Below, in pieces: positions 33,568-42,723 of a stretch of DNA of 64,000 bases. Position 1 is the stretch's first letter. Each line of letters begins with the position of its first letter. The DNA is from VRUE01 sp963725085. GTDB lineage: Bacteria; Actinomycetota; Thermoleophilia; Solirubrobacterales; 70-9. The notes beneath the pieces are model-generated. The model saw only the letters and a program-made list of their open reading frames with translations, searched no databases and was not told the DNA's origin. The position numbers were made by a program, and so were the translations under genes. The DNA is taken from NCBI GenBank assembly GCA_963725085.1, contig CAVRXM010000005.1:930001-994000 (forward strand), in the 5' to 3' direction.

Positions 33568-34989
33568 GTGGCCGTCGTCGGCGGTGGCGCGGCCGGTCTC
33601 TGGTCCGCCATCAACGCCGCCGAGGCGGGAGCCGAGGTCTGCCTCCTCTCCCGCACCCCACTCTCGCTGAGCGCCAGCTACTGGGCGCAGGGAGGGCTGG
33701 CCGCGGCGCTCGAGCCGGGCGACTCGCCGGCCCGCCACGCTGCCGACACGATCGCGGCCGGGCGCGGTTGCTGCCGCCCCGCCGCGGTCGAGGCGCTGGT
33801 CGAGGAGGCGCCTGCGATCGTCCACGAGCTGCAGGAGCGGGGCGTCGCATTCGACCTCACGCCCGACGGCGAGCTGGCGCTCGGTCTCGAGGGCGGTCAC
33901 ACCCGCCGCCGCATCGTCCACGCCGGCGGCAGCCAGACCGGCCACGAGATCACCTCGAAGCTCGCCGCGATGGCCTCGGCCGAGGCGCGGATCGAGGTCC
34001 GCGAGATGACCTCGGTGACGGCGCTGTGGAGCGACGGCGCCCGCTGCCATGGGGTGCTGACCGCGGAGGAGCCGGTCATCGCCGCGGCGACGGTTCTCGC
34101 CACCGGCGGCGCCGCGGCCCTCTGGCGGCGGACGACGAACCCGCGGGGGGCGATCGGCGCCGGCCCGGTGATCGCGGCGACGGCCGGCGCCGACCTCGCC
34201 GACCTCGAGTTCTGCCAGTTCCACCCGACCGCGCTGGCCCTGCCCGGGACGAAGTTCGACGGCGCCCTCATCACCGAGGCGGTGCGCGGCGAGGGCGCGA
34301 CCCTGCTCGACGCCTCCGGGCGCCGATTTACCGACGAGCTGGCGCCGCGCGACGCGGTGACTGCGGCGATCCTCGACCGAATCGAGGCCGACGGGGTCGA
34401 GAGCGTCCGGCTCGACCTCCGCGGCATCGACCCCGCCCGCTTCCCGAACGTCTTCGAGTCGCTCGCCGAGGCCGGCCTCTCGCCCGAGACCGAGCCGGTC
34501 CCGGTGGCCCCCGCCGCCCACTACACGATGGGCGGGATCGCGACCGACCTCGACGGCCGCTCCTCGCTGCCGGGCCTCTTCGCGGTCGGCGAGTGCTCCT
34601 GCACCGGGCTCCACGGCGCCAACCGGCTGGCCTCGAACTCGCTCAGCGAGTGCTTCGTCTTCGGCGGCCGCGCCGGCCGTGCCGCCGCGGAGGAGACCGT
34701 CGAAGGCGACCGCCCGCCCCTCCCGGAGCGCCGCTTCGAGCCCCCGGCGGAGGCGACCCGCGACGCCGTCTGGCGCCTCGCCGGGCCGATGCGGCGCCCC
34801 GAGCTCCTGCGCGAGCTGCTCGCCGACCCCTATCCGCTCGCGGTCGCGTTGGCCACCGCCGCGCTCGAGCGCGAGGAGTCGCGCGGCGGCCACCTTCGAG
34901 CCGACTTCCCCAACCTCGACCCGGCCCTCGACTCGATCCACATCGTCGTCGCCCCCGACGGCGCCACCCGTCGCAAGACATGGCGCTGA
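33568..34989 (+). CDS. nadB: L-aspartate oxidase
   Basis: 473 residues. The FAD-binding VAVVGGGAAGLWSAI opens the protein; QGGLAAAL, RVIVHAGGSQTGHEI-type (here RIVHAGGSQTGHEITSKL), GLFAVGECSCTGLHGANRLASNSL and the C-terminal helical domain follow. It makes iminoaspartate for NAD synthesis. nadA and nadC are not adjacent. The preceding codons read GREFDV without an earlier start, so GTG 33568 is the only one. It is followed 15 bases later by hyuA. Confidence 0.95.
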   Translation: MAVVGGGAAGLWSAINAAEAGAEVCLLSRTPLSLSASYWAQGGLAAALEPGDSPARHAADTIAAGRGCCRPAAVEALVEEAPAIVHELQERGVAFDLTPDGELALGLEGGHTRRRIVHAGGSQTGHEITSKLAAMASAEARIEVREMTSVTALWSDGARCHGVLTAEEPVIAAATVLATGGAAALWRRTTNPRGAIGAGPVIAATAGADLADLEFCQFHPTALALPGTKFDGALITEAVRGEGATLLDASGRRFTDELAPRDAVTAAILDRIEADGVESVRLDLRGIDPARFPNVFESLAEAGLSPETEPVPVAPAAHYTMGGIATDLDGRSSLPGLFAVGECSCTGLHGANRLASNSLSECFVFGGRAGRAAAEETVEGDRPPLPERRFEPPAEATRDAVWRLAGPMRRPELLRELLADPYPLAVALATAALEREESRGGHLRADFPNLDPALDSIHIVVAPDGATRRKTWR

Positions 34990-35004
34990 GGCCGGGCTGA
35001 TCGC

Positions 35005-36982
35005 ATGCTTCTCGGGGTCGACGTGGGCGGGACCTTCACCGACGCGGTCTTGGTCGACGGCGGAGCGGATCCACACCGCGAAGGTGCCGACCACGCCCGA
35101 GGACCAATCGGTCGGGGTGATCGCGGCGGTCGAGGAGGTCCTGAGCGCCGGCGGCGACGCCGGCGAGGTCGAGGTCTTCTCCCATGGGATGACCGTCGGC
35201 ACCAACGCCCTGCTCGAGGAACGGGGCGCCCGCACGGCGCTGATCGCCACCGCCGGATTCGGCGACCTGCTCGAGATCGGCCGCCAGGACCGTCCCGACC
35301 TCTACCGGCTCTGCACGCCGAAGCCGCCGCCGCTGGTCGATCCCGAGATGCGGTTCGAGGCCTCCGAGCGAGTCGGCCCCGAGGGCGTGATCACGCCCTT
35401 GCCGACGACGAGCCGGCGCGCCTGGCCGAGCTGGTCCGCGAGGCAGGGGCCGAGTCGGTCGCCATCTGCCTCCTCTTCTCCTACCTCGAGCCGGCCCACG
35501 AGCGCGAGATCGCCGAGCACCTGCGGCGGCAGCTGCCCGGAGTCCACGTCTCCGCCTCGCACGAGGTCCTGCCCCGGCACCGCGAGTTCGAGCGCTGCTC
35601 GACGACCGCGATCGACGCCTACCTCTCGCCCCTTCTCGGCCGCTACCTCGGATGCGCTTGCCGCCGCCGCCGCCGAGGCCGGCCTGCCGCGACCTCTCGT
35701 GATGCAGTCCTCCGGCGGCGTCGCCGACGCCGCGGAGGCGGCGCTGGCCGGCGCCTGGAGCGTCCTCTCCGGGCCGGCGGGGGGCGCCGTCGGGGCCGGC
35801 CTGATCGCCCGCGCCGGCGGCGGCGGCGACGCAATCGGCCTCGACATGGGCGGCACCTCGTGCGACGTCTGCGTCGTCGAGGACGGCCGGGTGAGGAGGA
35901 CCGACTCGCGGACGCTCGAGGGACGCGTGGTCCAGCTGCCGATGGTCGATGTCCACACCGTCGGCGCCGGCGGCGGCTCGATCGGGTGGCGCGACGCCGG
36001 CGGCGCGCTGCGGGTCGGGCCGCGCTCGGCCGGCGCGGTCCCCGGACCCGCCTGCTACGGGCGCGGTGGGACCGAGCCGACGGTCACCGACGCCAACCTC
36101 CTGCTCGGCGTCCTCGCCTCGGATTCGACGCTGGCCGGCGGGGTCGCGCTCGACGCCGACGCCGCCGGCGCTGCGGTCGCCGGCCTCGCCGGCTCGCTCG
36201 GCCTCGGCGAGCTCGAGACCGCCGAGGGCATCGTCCGGATCGCCAACCAGGAGATGGTCCGCGCGCTCCGGGTCGTCACCGTCGAGCGCGGGGTCGACCC
36301 GCGCCGCTTCGCGCTGCTGCCGTTCGGCGGCGCCGGGCCGATGCACGCGGCCGCGATCGCCGCCGAGCTCGAGATCGGGCGGATCCTCTGCCCGCGTGCG
36401 GGCGGCGTCCTCTCAGCGCTCGGCCTCTGCGCCTCCGACCGGCGCCGTGACACGACCCTGACGGTGATGCTGGAGGGCGAGGACCTGACCGCCGAGCGGA
36501 TCGCGGCCGAGGTCGACGCCCTCATCGCCCGGCTCGGCGGCGGCCTCGACGATGCCGAGCCCGAGGTCGTCTACGAGATGCGGTACACCGGCCAGGCCTT
36601 CGAGCTGCCGGTCCCCGGCGACGCCCGCCCCGACCCCGCCGACCTCGTCGAGCGATTCGAGCAGGCCCACGAGGAGCGCTACGGCCATCGCGACCCCGAC
36701 GGCGAGGTCGTGCTGGTCCATATCCGGCTGGCGATGGTCGCGCCGGGCCCGCGGCCCGCGCTCACCGCAGCGGCGGGCGGGGAGCTGGTCGAGAGCAGCC
36801 GCCCGATCCGGTTCGGCGGCGAGTGGGTGGAGACGCCGGTGCTTCGCGGCGAGCCTGCGGCGGGTCTGGAAGCGGAGGGCCCGGTCGTCTTCGAGCTGCC
36901 GGAGGCGACGTTCGTCGTCCCGCCCGCCTGGTCCGCCCGGGTCGAGGAGACGGGAACGATCAGCGCCGAGGTGGGGAGATGA
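35005..36982 (+). CDS. hyuA: Hydantoinase/oxoprolinase A-subunit, with three frame breaks
   Basis: About 659 codons, family length. It begins MLLGVDVGGTFTDAVL (ATP-binding ASKHA fold), then continues HGMTVGTNALLEERGARTALI, LGRYLG, GLDMGGTSCDVCVV and ends EETGTISAEVGR. The frame changes near 35065, near 35398 and near 35650, although all segments are homologous. Three independent single-base errors are the simplest reading. It hydrolyses hydantoins or 5-oxoproline with ATP, together with HyuB. Its TGA overlaps the hyuB ATG at 36979 (ATGA). Confidence 0.88.
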
Positions 36983-38487
36983 GCGGCCTCGACCCGATCA
37001 CGCTGCAGGTGATGATCGGCGGCCTGCGCGCCGCCTGCGACGAGATGGGCGCGACCCTGATCCGCTCCGCCTACTCGGCCAACATCAAGGAGCGCCAGGA
37101 CTGCTCGACCGCGCTCTTCGACGCGCGCGGCGAGCTCGTGATGCAGGCCGAGCACATTCCCGTCCACCTCGGGTCGATGCCCGACGCGGTCGCCGCGGTG
37201 CTCGACCTCGAACAACGCCCGGGAGAGTCCTGGATCCTCAACGACCCGTTCCGCGGCGGGACCCACCTTCCCGACATCACGATCGTCTCGCCGGTCTTCG
37301 TCGGCGGGCTGCTGCTCGGCTTCGCCGCCTGCCGCGCCCACCATGCCGACGTCGGCGGCCCGACCCCGGCCGGGATGCCCGCCTCCTCGACCCGCCTCGA
37401 GGACGAGGGGGTGGTGATCCCGCCGATGCCGGCGAGCATGCACGAGCTCCGCGAGATCGCCGCCCGGATGCGCTTCCCCGAGCAACGGCTCGCCGACCTC
37501 CGCGCCCAGCGGGCCGCGAACAGGGTCGGCGCCGAACGGCTGACCGAGCTCGCCCAGCGCCACGGGATCGACCGGCTCCGGGCCGGGATGGACGAGATCC
37601 TCGCCTACGCCGAGCGCCGCACCCGCGCCGCGCTCGCCGCCCTGCCCGACGGGACGCACCGGGCCGAGGACGTGCTCGAGGACGACGCCGGCGGCACGCC
37701 GCGCGACATCTACCTCCGGGTCGAGGCGACGATCGCCGGCGACTCGCTCCTGCTCGACTTCGCCGGCACCGACCCACAGGTCGACGGCAACCTCAACTGC
37801 CCCCTCTCGGTGACGAAGTCGGCCGCCTACTTCGCCGTCCGCGTCCTCACCGACCCCGACGCGCCGCCCTCGGCCGGCGCCTACCGGCCGATCGAGGTGC
37901 GGGCTCCCGAGGGCTGCCTGCTCAACGCCCGCGAGCCCGCCGCGGTCGCCGCCGGCAACGTCGAGACCTCGAGCCGCGTCGCCGACCTCGTGATCAGCGC
38001 CCTCGCCGGCGCCCGGCCGGTCCCCGCCCAGGGGCAGGGGACGATGAACAACCTGACCCTCGCCAACGAGGGCTTCGCCTACTACGAGACGATCGGCGGC
38101 GGCCAGGGGGCCTGCCCGGACGCCGACGGCCCGAGCGCGATCCACGTCGCGATGTCGAACACGCTCAACACCCCGACCGAGGCGCTCGAGGCCGAATTCC
38201 CGCTCCGCGTCCGCGAGCTATCGATCCGGCGCGGCAGCGGCGGCGACGGCGAGCACCGCCGGCGGCGACGGGATCGTGCGCGAGATCGAGGCCCTGGCGC
38301 CGATGCGCTTCACCCTGATCACCGAGCGCCGCCGGCATCCTCCACGGGGCCGCGGCGGCGGCGTCGGACGGGGCGCCCGGGCGCAACCTCCTCAACGGCG
38401 CCGAGCTGCCAGGGAAGGCCGAAGGTGACATCGGTCACGGAGACGATCCTGCGGATCGAGACTCCAGGCGGCGGGGGGCGTTCTTAA
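36979..38487 (+). CDS. hyuB: Hydantoinase/oxoprolinase B-subunit, with frame breaks at the 3' end
   Basis: About 502 codons; typical 520-580. Begins MSGLDPITLQVMIGGLRAACDEMG and has DPFRGGTHLPDITIVSPVF, GGTPRDIYLRVEA, LDFAGTDPQVDGNLNCP, all typical. After about 38250 the frame slips three times (near 38255, 38325 and 38420): shifting restores GGDGIVREIEALAPMRFTLITER, then AGILHGAAAASDGAPGRNLL, then VTSVTETILRIETPGGGG at the end. The breaks are probably errors in GC-rich DNA. Acts with HyuA. The substrate (hydantoin, 5-oxoproline or N-methyl forms) is unknown. Confidence 0.88.
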   Translation: MSGLDPITLQVMIGGLRAACDEMGATLIRSAYSANIKERQDCSTALFDARGELVMQAEHIPVHLGSMPDAVAAVLDLEQRPGESWILNDPFRGGTHLPDITIVSPVFVGGLLLGFAACRAHHADVGGPTPAGMPASSTRLEDEGVVIPPMPASMHELREIAARMRFPEQRLADLRAQRAANRVGAERLTELAQRHGIDRLRAGMDEILAYAERRTRAALAALPDGTHRAEDVLEDDAGGTPRDIYLRVEATIAGDSLLLDFAGTDPQVDGNLNCPLSVTKSAAYFAVRVLTDPDAPPSAGAYRPIEVRAPEGCLLNAREPAAVAAGNVETSSRVADLVISALAGARPVPAQGQGTMNNLTLANEGFAYYETIGGGQGACPDADGPSAIHVAMSNTLNTPTEALEAEFPLRVRELSIRRGSGGDGEHRRRRRDRARDRGPGADALHPDHRAPPASSTGPRRRRRTGRPGATSSTAPSCQGRPKVTSVTETILRIETPGGGGRS

Positions 38488-38500
38488 CGCAAGCTCGATT

Positions 38501-38528
38501 TTGAGATTCGGCGCTCCTGGTCTAGAAT
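38501..38528 (+). promoter_or_regulatory. Candidate sigma-70-type promoter
   Basis: TTGAGA (38501-38506), 16-bp spacer, TAGAAT (38523-38528). The two hexamers are each one mismatch from consensus. It lies in AT-richer DNA after hyuB and would drive the DUF1802 gene with a ~90-base leader whose content I cannot assign. Confidence 0.5.
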
Positions 38529-38623
38529 GCCGGGCCTTGGACGGGGCTTCCGCCTGGAACTTGTTCCGCGGCGCCATCCTCCCCAGTCGCCGAATTATTT
38601 GACCTCTTAGGTACTGCTTTCAA

Positions 38624-39253
38624 ATGCCGATCGCTTTAAAGGAATGGGCCGTAACGGTCCGCGCTCTCGCCGAGGGCGAGCAGCTGCTCACCCTCCGCAA
38701 GGGCGGGATCCGCGAGGAGAACAAGCACTTCGAGCTCGACCACGAGCGCTTCTTCCTCTACCCGACCTTCGACCACCAGCGGAACAACCTGGTCCGCGAG
38801 TCCCACCACCCCGAGCTCCGGCGCGCGCTCGAGGAGGGCGTCTGGCCGGACGAGGACCCGCCGCCGCGGGCGCTGCTCCAGGACGGCGGCATCCCGCAGC
38901 CGGACCGCGTCCGCCTGCGCTGCTGGGCCGAGGTGACCGACCACTTCACGATCAACAACCCACGGGTCGTCGACGAGCTCTCACCGTTCTACGTCTGGAC
39001 GCCCGACTACGCCGAGAAGCGGCTGAACTGGAAGCGGCGCCATCCGCTCCACATCCTGCTGCTGCGGGTCCACCGGATCCCGCGCCCGGTGACCGTCCGC
39101 GTCCGCGACGAGTACCACGGCTGCCACTCCTGGGTCGAGATCGACCGGGAACTGCCGTTCGAGGGCACCCCGGTGATGGCGGACGAAGAGTACGAGCGCG
39201 CTCGCCAGGAGATCCGGTCGGTCTGCGCCGACCGCGAGCCCGCACTGGTCTGA
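38624..39253 (+). CDS. DUF1802-family protein
   Basis: 209 residues. Starts MPIALKEWAVTVRALAEGEQ and has RKGGIREENKHFELDHERFFLYPT, characteristic of DUF1802, plus RLNWKRRHPLHILLLRVHRI. The family's function is not established; charged residues in the first 60 residues may form an active site. It follows a candidate promoter at 38501; no clear ribosome site precedes ATG 38624. Confidence 0.85.
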   Translation: MPIALKEWAVTVRALAEGEQLLTLRKGGIREENKHFELDHERFFLYPTFDHQRNNLVRESHHPELRRALEEGVWPDEDPPPRALLQDGGIPQPDRVRLRCWAEVTDHFTINNPRVVDELSPFYVWTPDYAEKRLNWKRRHPLHILLLRVHRIPRPVTVRVRDEYHGCHSWVEIDRELPFEGTPVMADEEYERARQEIRSVCADREPALV

Positions 39254-39281
39254 GCCGCCTCCCGGAGTAGCCTCGCCTGCG

Positions 39282-40039
39282 ATGCCGTGGGTCGAGACGA
39301 ATTCGCTGAGCTTCACGGCGAGGCACGACAGCGGCGACGCCGCATTCGCCGAGGGAACCCTCGACCGGATGGAGGAACTGCGGCTGCGGCTCGAGGACCG
39401 CTTCGCGGTCGTCCCGGGCGAGGTGACCGTGGTCGTCCACACCAACCCGGCGCTGCTCGCCCTCGCCCACCCGTTCCTGCCGGCGGCGCGCTGGTCCGCC
39501 GCCCCGGCCGGCCGCCGCTACCTCGCCGGCTGGGCGATGGCCACGCGAGCTCCACGTCCTCAACGACCTCCACATGGAACGCCGCGCCGCCGGCGACGAC
39601 TCGCGCGAGGCACTGCGCGGCACCGCCGAGCGGCTCTATGCCCAGCTCGTGATCGCCGCCAACAACCCCGACCTGCCACCGTCCTGGACCCCGCGACGGT
39701 TCGCCCGCTACCTCGGGTGGGCCTGGCTGGTCGAGGGCGCCGCCCAGTACTTCTCGCGCCAGGTCGGGCTCTACCGCGGCGCCGGTGATCCGGCGCCTGC
39801 GCGAGAGCGCCCGGCCCTCCTTCCCCCCGTCGCGGCGGGACGCGGTGATCCTCGGCGGCACGATCTTCGACCTGCTCGAGACCGAGCGCGGGCCCGAGGC
39901 CTGCGAGCGGCTGGCGCTCGAGCTGCTGCCGGGCGGGAGCCGCCCGACCCTCGAAGCGGCATTCGACGCCCGCTCGGCCGAAATCGAGGACGCCTGGCGC
40001 GACTACCTGCGCTCGATCGCCAGGCCCGCCCCCGAATAG
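39282..40039 (+). CDS. Protein of unknown function with degenerate peptidase-MA-like features (two frame breaks)
   Basis: Three frames must be joined: MPWVETNSLSFTARHDSGD to ~39540, then ELHVLNDLHMERRAAGDDSR to ~39780, then RRLRESARPSFPPSRRDAVILGG to TAG 40039. The product (~252 residues) has YLGWAWLVEGAAQYFSRQ in the middle, which resembles the second half of gluzincin peptidases (NEGLAEYF). However, the expected HExxH is not visible: the corresponding helix reads RLYAQLVIAANNP. It may be a non-catalytic relative or be altered by sequence errors. I do not assign a function. Confidence 0.6.
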
Positions 40040-40117
40040 ACCAGGGGTCGGTTTTCCGCCCAGAGGTTGGCGGACCGCCCCATGGCCGGATCGTCCCGGC
40101 GCGGAGATCATCGCCGC

Positions 40118-41998
40118 ATGAAGAAACTCGCGCAACGCCTCCCGCTCCTGATCACCCTCTCACTCGCCATCGCGGCCTTGTTCAGCGTCTCGGCGCCGGC
40201 ACCAGCGCTCGCCGACTGCGCCCCGGGCGCGGTCGACAGGCCGGACCTTGGCTTTGTCGACTCCAACTGCGACGGGATCGACGGCGACAAGGCCGCCGCG
40301 ATCTTCGTCGCGCCGGGGGGCAACGACGCGAACGACGGAAGCTTCGGCCACCCGATGGCGACGGTCGCGGCGGCGGCGGTCGCGGGCCTCGCCGCGCACA
40401 AGGACGTCTACGTCGCGGCCGGGACCTACGACGGGAAGGTCTCGATCCTCGGCGGCACCGGTGGGATCGGCATCTACGGCGGCTACGACCAGGCGACCTG
40501 GGCGCGCTCGGCGGCCAACGTAACGACCCTCGAGGCGCCCAATCAGGTCGTCACCGTCGCCGTCCCGGGGATCGTTCTCCAGATGTTGACGATCAAGGGG
40601 ATCTTCGGCGGGACGACGTCGTACGGCGTCCGCGCCTGGAATCAGGGCGAGTTCGCCCTCAGCAGGGTCACCGTCGAACCGGCGGCAGGGGGCAACGGGG
40701 CGAACGGGGCGAACGCATCCCAGGCGCCGCCCGCCGCGGCGCCCAACGGTAAGCAGGCCGTCGGCAGTCCCAACTGCGACCCCCAGGAACTCGAAGGGAC
40801 CTTCAACCCGGGCGCCAAGGGCGGCGAAGCGGCCGGCCTCCTCTCCGGAGGGACCGGGGGCGACTGGTTCAAACCGTATCCCTTCAGCGGCACAAACGGC
40901 CAGAGCGACCCCGAAAACCCAAGCGTCGGCGGCGGTATCGGCGGCGAAATGTACTGGCCGGGGGGCCTCGGCTCGCCTGGACTCCCCGGCGCCCCGGGCC
41001 TGCCGGGCCTCGACAGCCTCAACCGCGCGGCTTTGATCTACGCGCCGATGCCCGGGACCGACGGGGGCGGCGGAACCCGCGGAGCAGGCGGTGGCGGCGG
41101 CGGCATGAGCGAGAACACCTGCATGCCGGGCTCCGGCGGCGGGGCCGGGGGTAGGCCCGGCGCCGGCGGCAAGGGCGGCTCCGGCGGAGGCGGTTCGATT
41201 GGCGTCTACGTCGGAGAAGGCGCCCACGCGCTGGTCCTCGACGGCACCGTGATCCATGCCGCGGACGGTGGCAAGGGCGGCAACGGTGGCCTCGGCCAGC
41301 CCGGCGGCGCCGGTGGCGAAGGCGGCCCCCCCGGACCCGAAATCTACGGGAGCGAATGGGGCCCCGGTACCTCGGGCGGCAACGGCGGCAAGGGCGGTGA
41401 TGGAGGTCAGGGCGGCGGCGGTGCCGGCGGCGCCTCGGTCGGCGTGCTCGCGATCGACGCCCGCGCGACGGTCGCGCCCGACGCGACGATCACCGTCGGC
41501 AAGGGCGGCTACGGGGGCCAGGGCGGCCACGTCGGCTGGCAGGGAGTCTCACAGCCGACCGCCCAGGTGACGACGGTGGGCGGAAGCCTTCCGAGCGTCG
41601 GCGACTTCGATGGCGACGGCGTCAACGACGAAGCGGATGCCTGCCCGATCGCTGCGGGCCCGGGCAACGGCTGCCCGAACACGACTGGGGGCTCCTCCAC
41701 CGGCACCGGTGGTGCCTCGCAGGGGAGCGTCGCGACGGTCAGCGTCCTGCCGGGGATGCGCTGCCTGCCGAAGCGGGCGTTCAGGGTCAGCCTCAACCCG
41801 CGCAAGTCGCACATGAAGAGCGCGAAGCTGACCCTCGACGGGCACAAGCTCCGCCTCGTCAAGGGCAGGCGCCGCTGGACCGCCAGGGTCGACCTCAGCC
41901 ACAGCAACCGCAGCAACCACACCCTGACGATCAGCGGCAAATTGACCGACGGCCGCAGCTTCAAGCAGACCCGCCACTACCGGACCTGCGCGCACTGA
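40118..41998 (+). CDS. Large secreted glycine-rich protein with collagen-like stretch and EF-hand-like repeat
   Basis: 626 residues from ATG 40118 (GGAGAT about 10 bases upstream; an earlier ATG at 40067 lacks a good site). Signal peptide (LLITLSLAIAALFSVSAPAPALA). Residues 55-180 look like a right-handed beta-helix opening (FVAPGGNDANDGSFGHPMAT), the form of DUF1565/pectate-lyase-like domains. Residues ~200-490 are more than 35% glycine, with GGxG runs and a collagen-like GSPGLPGAPGLPGLDSL. Then DFDGDGVNDEADACP is a thrombospondin type 3/calcium-binding repeat. The ~130-residue C-terminus is basic. It probably forms a surface structure. Glu codons here are mostly GAA. Confidence 0.8.
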   Translation: MKKLAQRLPLLITLSLAIAALFSVSAPAPALADCAPGAVDRPDLGFVDSNCDGIDGDKAAAIFVAPGGNDANDGSFGHPMATVAAAAVAGLAAHKDVYVAAGTYDGKVSILGGTGGIGIYGGYDQATWARSAANVTTLEAPNQVVTVAVPGIVLQMLTIKGIFGGTTSYGVRAWNQGEFALSRVTVEPAAGGNGANGANASQAPPAAAPNGKQAVGSPNCDPQELEGTFNPGAKGGEAAGLLSGGTGGDWFKPYPFSGTNGQSDPENPSVGGGIGGEMYWPGGLGSPGLPGAPGLPGLDSLNRAALIYAPMPGTDGGGGTRGAGGGGGGMSENTCMPGSGGGAGGRPGAGGKGGSGGGGSIGVYVGEGAHALVLDGTVIHAADGGKGGNGGLGQPGGAGGEGGPPGPEIYGSEWGPGTSGGNGGKGGDGGQGGGGAGGASVGVLAIDARATVAPDATITVGKGGYGGQGGHVGWQGVSQPTAQVTTVGGSLPSVGDFDGDGVNDEADACPIAAGPGNGCPNTTGGSSTGTGGASQGSVATVSVLPGMRCLPKRAFRVSLNPRKSHMKSAKLTLDGHKLRLVKGRRRWTARVDLSHSNRSNHTLTISGKLTDGRSFKQTRHYRTCAH

Positions 41999-42017
41999 AC
42001 CGGGTTCGCCCTCCGAC

Positions 42018-42245
42018 CTACTCGGTCCCGGGCGTCCCCTCCAGCACCTCGCGAGCCTGGTCGGCGATCTCGTCGGCGACCAGGACTTCGCGCGGGCCGG
42101 CGGCGAGGAAGTCGGGAACGTCGAACCCCGCGGCCCGCCGGAGCAGGCTCGGGATCCCGTTCTCGGAGAGCAGGCCCTGGATCATTTCCGCCTCGGCCTG
42201 CTGCTGGGCGTAGGCGACCTTCACCAGCTTTTTCTCACCCGACAT
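42018..42245 (-). CDS. DUF2007-family putative signal-transducing protein
   Basis: 75 residues. Starts MSGEKKLVKVAYAQQQAEAEMIQGLLSENGIPSLL, the family pattern of a small beta-alpha domain, ending PREVLVADEIADQAREVLEG. The start overlaps the last 11 bases of mec, so it is co-translated. Function is unknown; PII-related signalling is proposed for the family but not shown. Confidence 0.82.
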   Translation of the reverse strand: MSGEKKLVKVAYAQQQAEAEMIQGLLSENGIPSLLRRAAGFDVPDFLAAGPREVLVADEIADQAREVLEGTPGTE

Positions 42246-42630
42246 CGAGAACAGTCTCCTCGATCTTCCCGTCGCGGATCCAGAACCCCTTGACCTCCGG
42301 CGCGTCGGCGTCCTCGAGCGAGGCGATCAGGTACACGGCGTCGGGCCAGCCGGCGAGGTTGACGTCGGTCTGCGAGGGATACGCGGGGGACTTGGTGTGC
42401 GAGTGGTAGATCCCGACCAGCTCCTCCCCCGCCCCTTCGATCGTCTCCATCAGCCGGAACTGCTCCTTGGCGTCGATCGAGTAGCGCAGAGGGCTCGCCT
42501 CGGCGTTCTCGGCCCGGTACACGGTCCGCGCCTCACCGTCGCTGCCGCCGACCATTCCGCAGCACTCGTTCGGCAGGTCCTCGCGCGCGTGCGCGACGAT
42601 CTCGTCGACCAGGCTCCGGGCGATCCGCAT
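42235..42630 (-). CDS. mec: JAMM (Mov34/MPN) peptidase, CysO-cysteine peptidase
   Basis: 131 residues. Catalytic set: Glu22 (NECCG), then HSHTKSPAYPSQTD with His76, His78, Ser86 and Asp89 binding and activating zinc. Actinobacterial Mec releases cysteine from the CysO-cysteine adduct and trims extra residues behind the CysO GG. Here cysM lies 93 bases upstream and cysO (46310) ends in GGR, so the role fits. Overlaps DUF2007 by 11 bases. Copy E of the dispersed repeat lies between mec and cysM. Confidence 0.92.
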   Translation of the reverse strand: MRIARSLVDEIVAHAREDLPNECCGMVGGSDGEARTVYRAENAEASPLRYSIDAKEQFRLMETIEGAGEELVGIYHSHTKSPAYPSQTDVNLAGWPDAVYLIASLEDADAPEVKGFWIRDGKIEETVLDVG

Positions 42631-42639
42631 CAGACAAGT

Positions 42640-42702
42640 CTCGCGCTTCGCTCGCTGCGCGAGGAATCACATATGCACGCTTGCTCGCTCCGCACTCGTC
42701 GC
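42640..42702 (-). repeat. Dispersed repeat, copy E
   Basis: On the minus strand: GTGCGGAGCGAGCAAGCG, TGCATATGTGATTCCTCG and CGCAGCGAGCGAAGCGCG. In the leader between cysM and mec, so it could affect RNA stability or coupling of the two genes. It shares its core with copy D (GCATAT) rather than A-C (CCATCT). Confidence 0.75.
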
Positions 42703-42723
42703 GAGGCTAGTGGACCGCCCGAC

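Noticed and set aside
34679..35004. Extended N-terminus of hyuA within nadB
   Set aside because: nadB is fully conserved there; the extension is a shadow frame. The ASKHA start MLLGVDVGGTFTD is at 35005.
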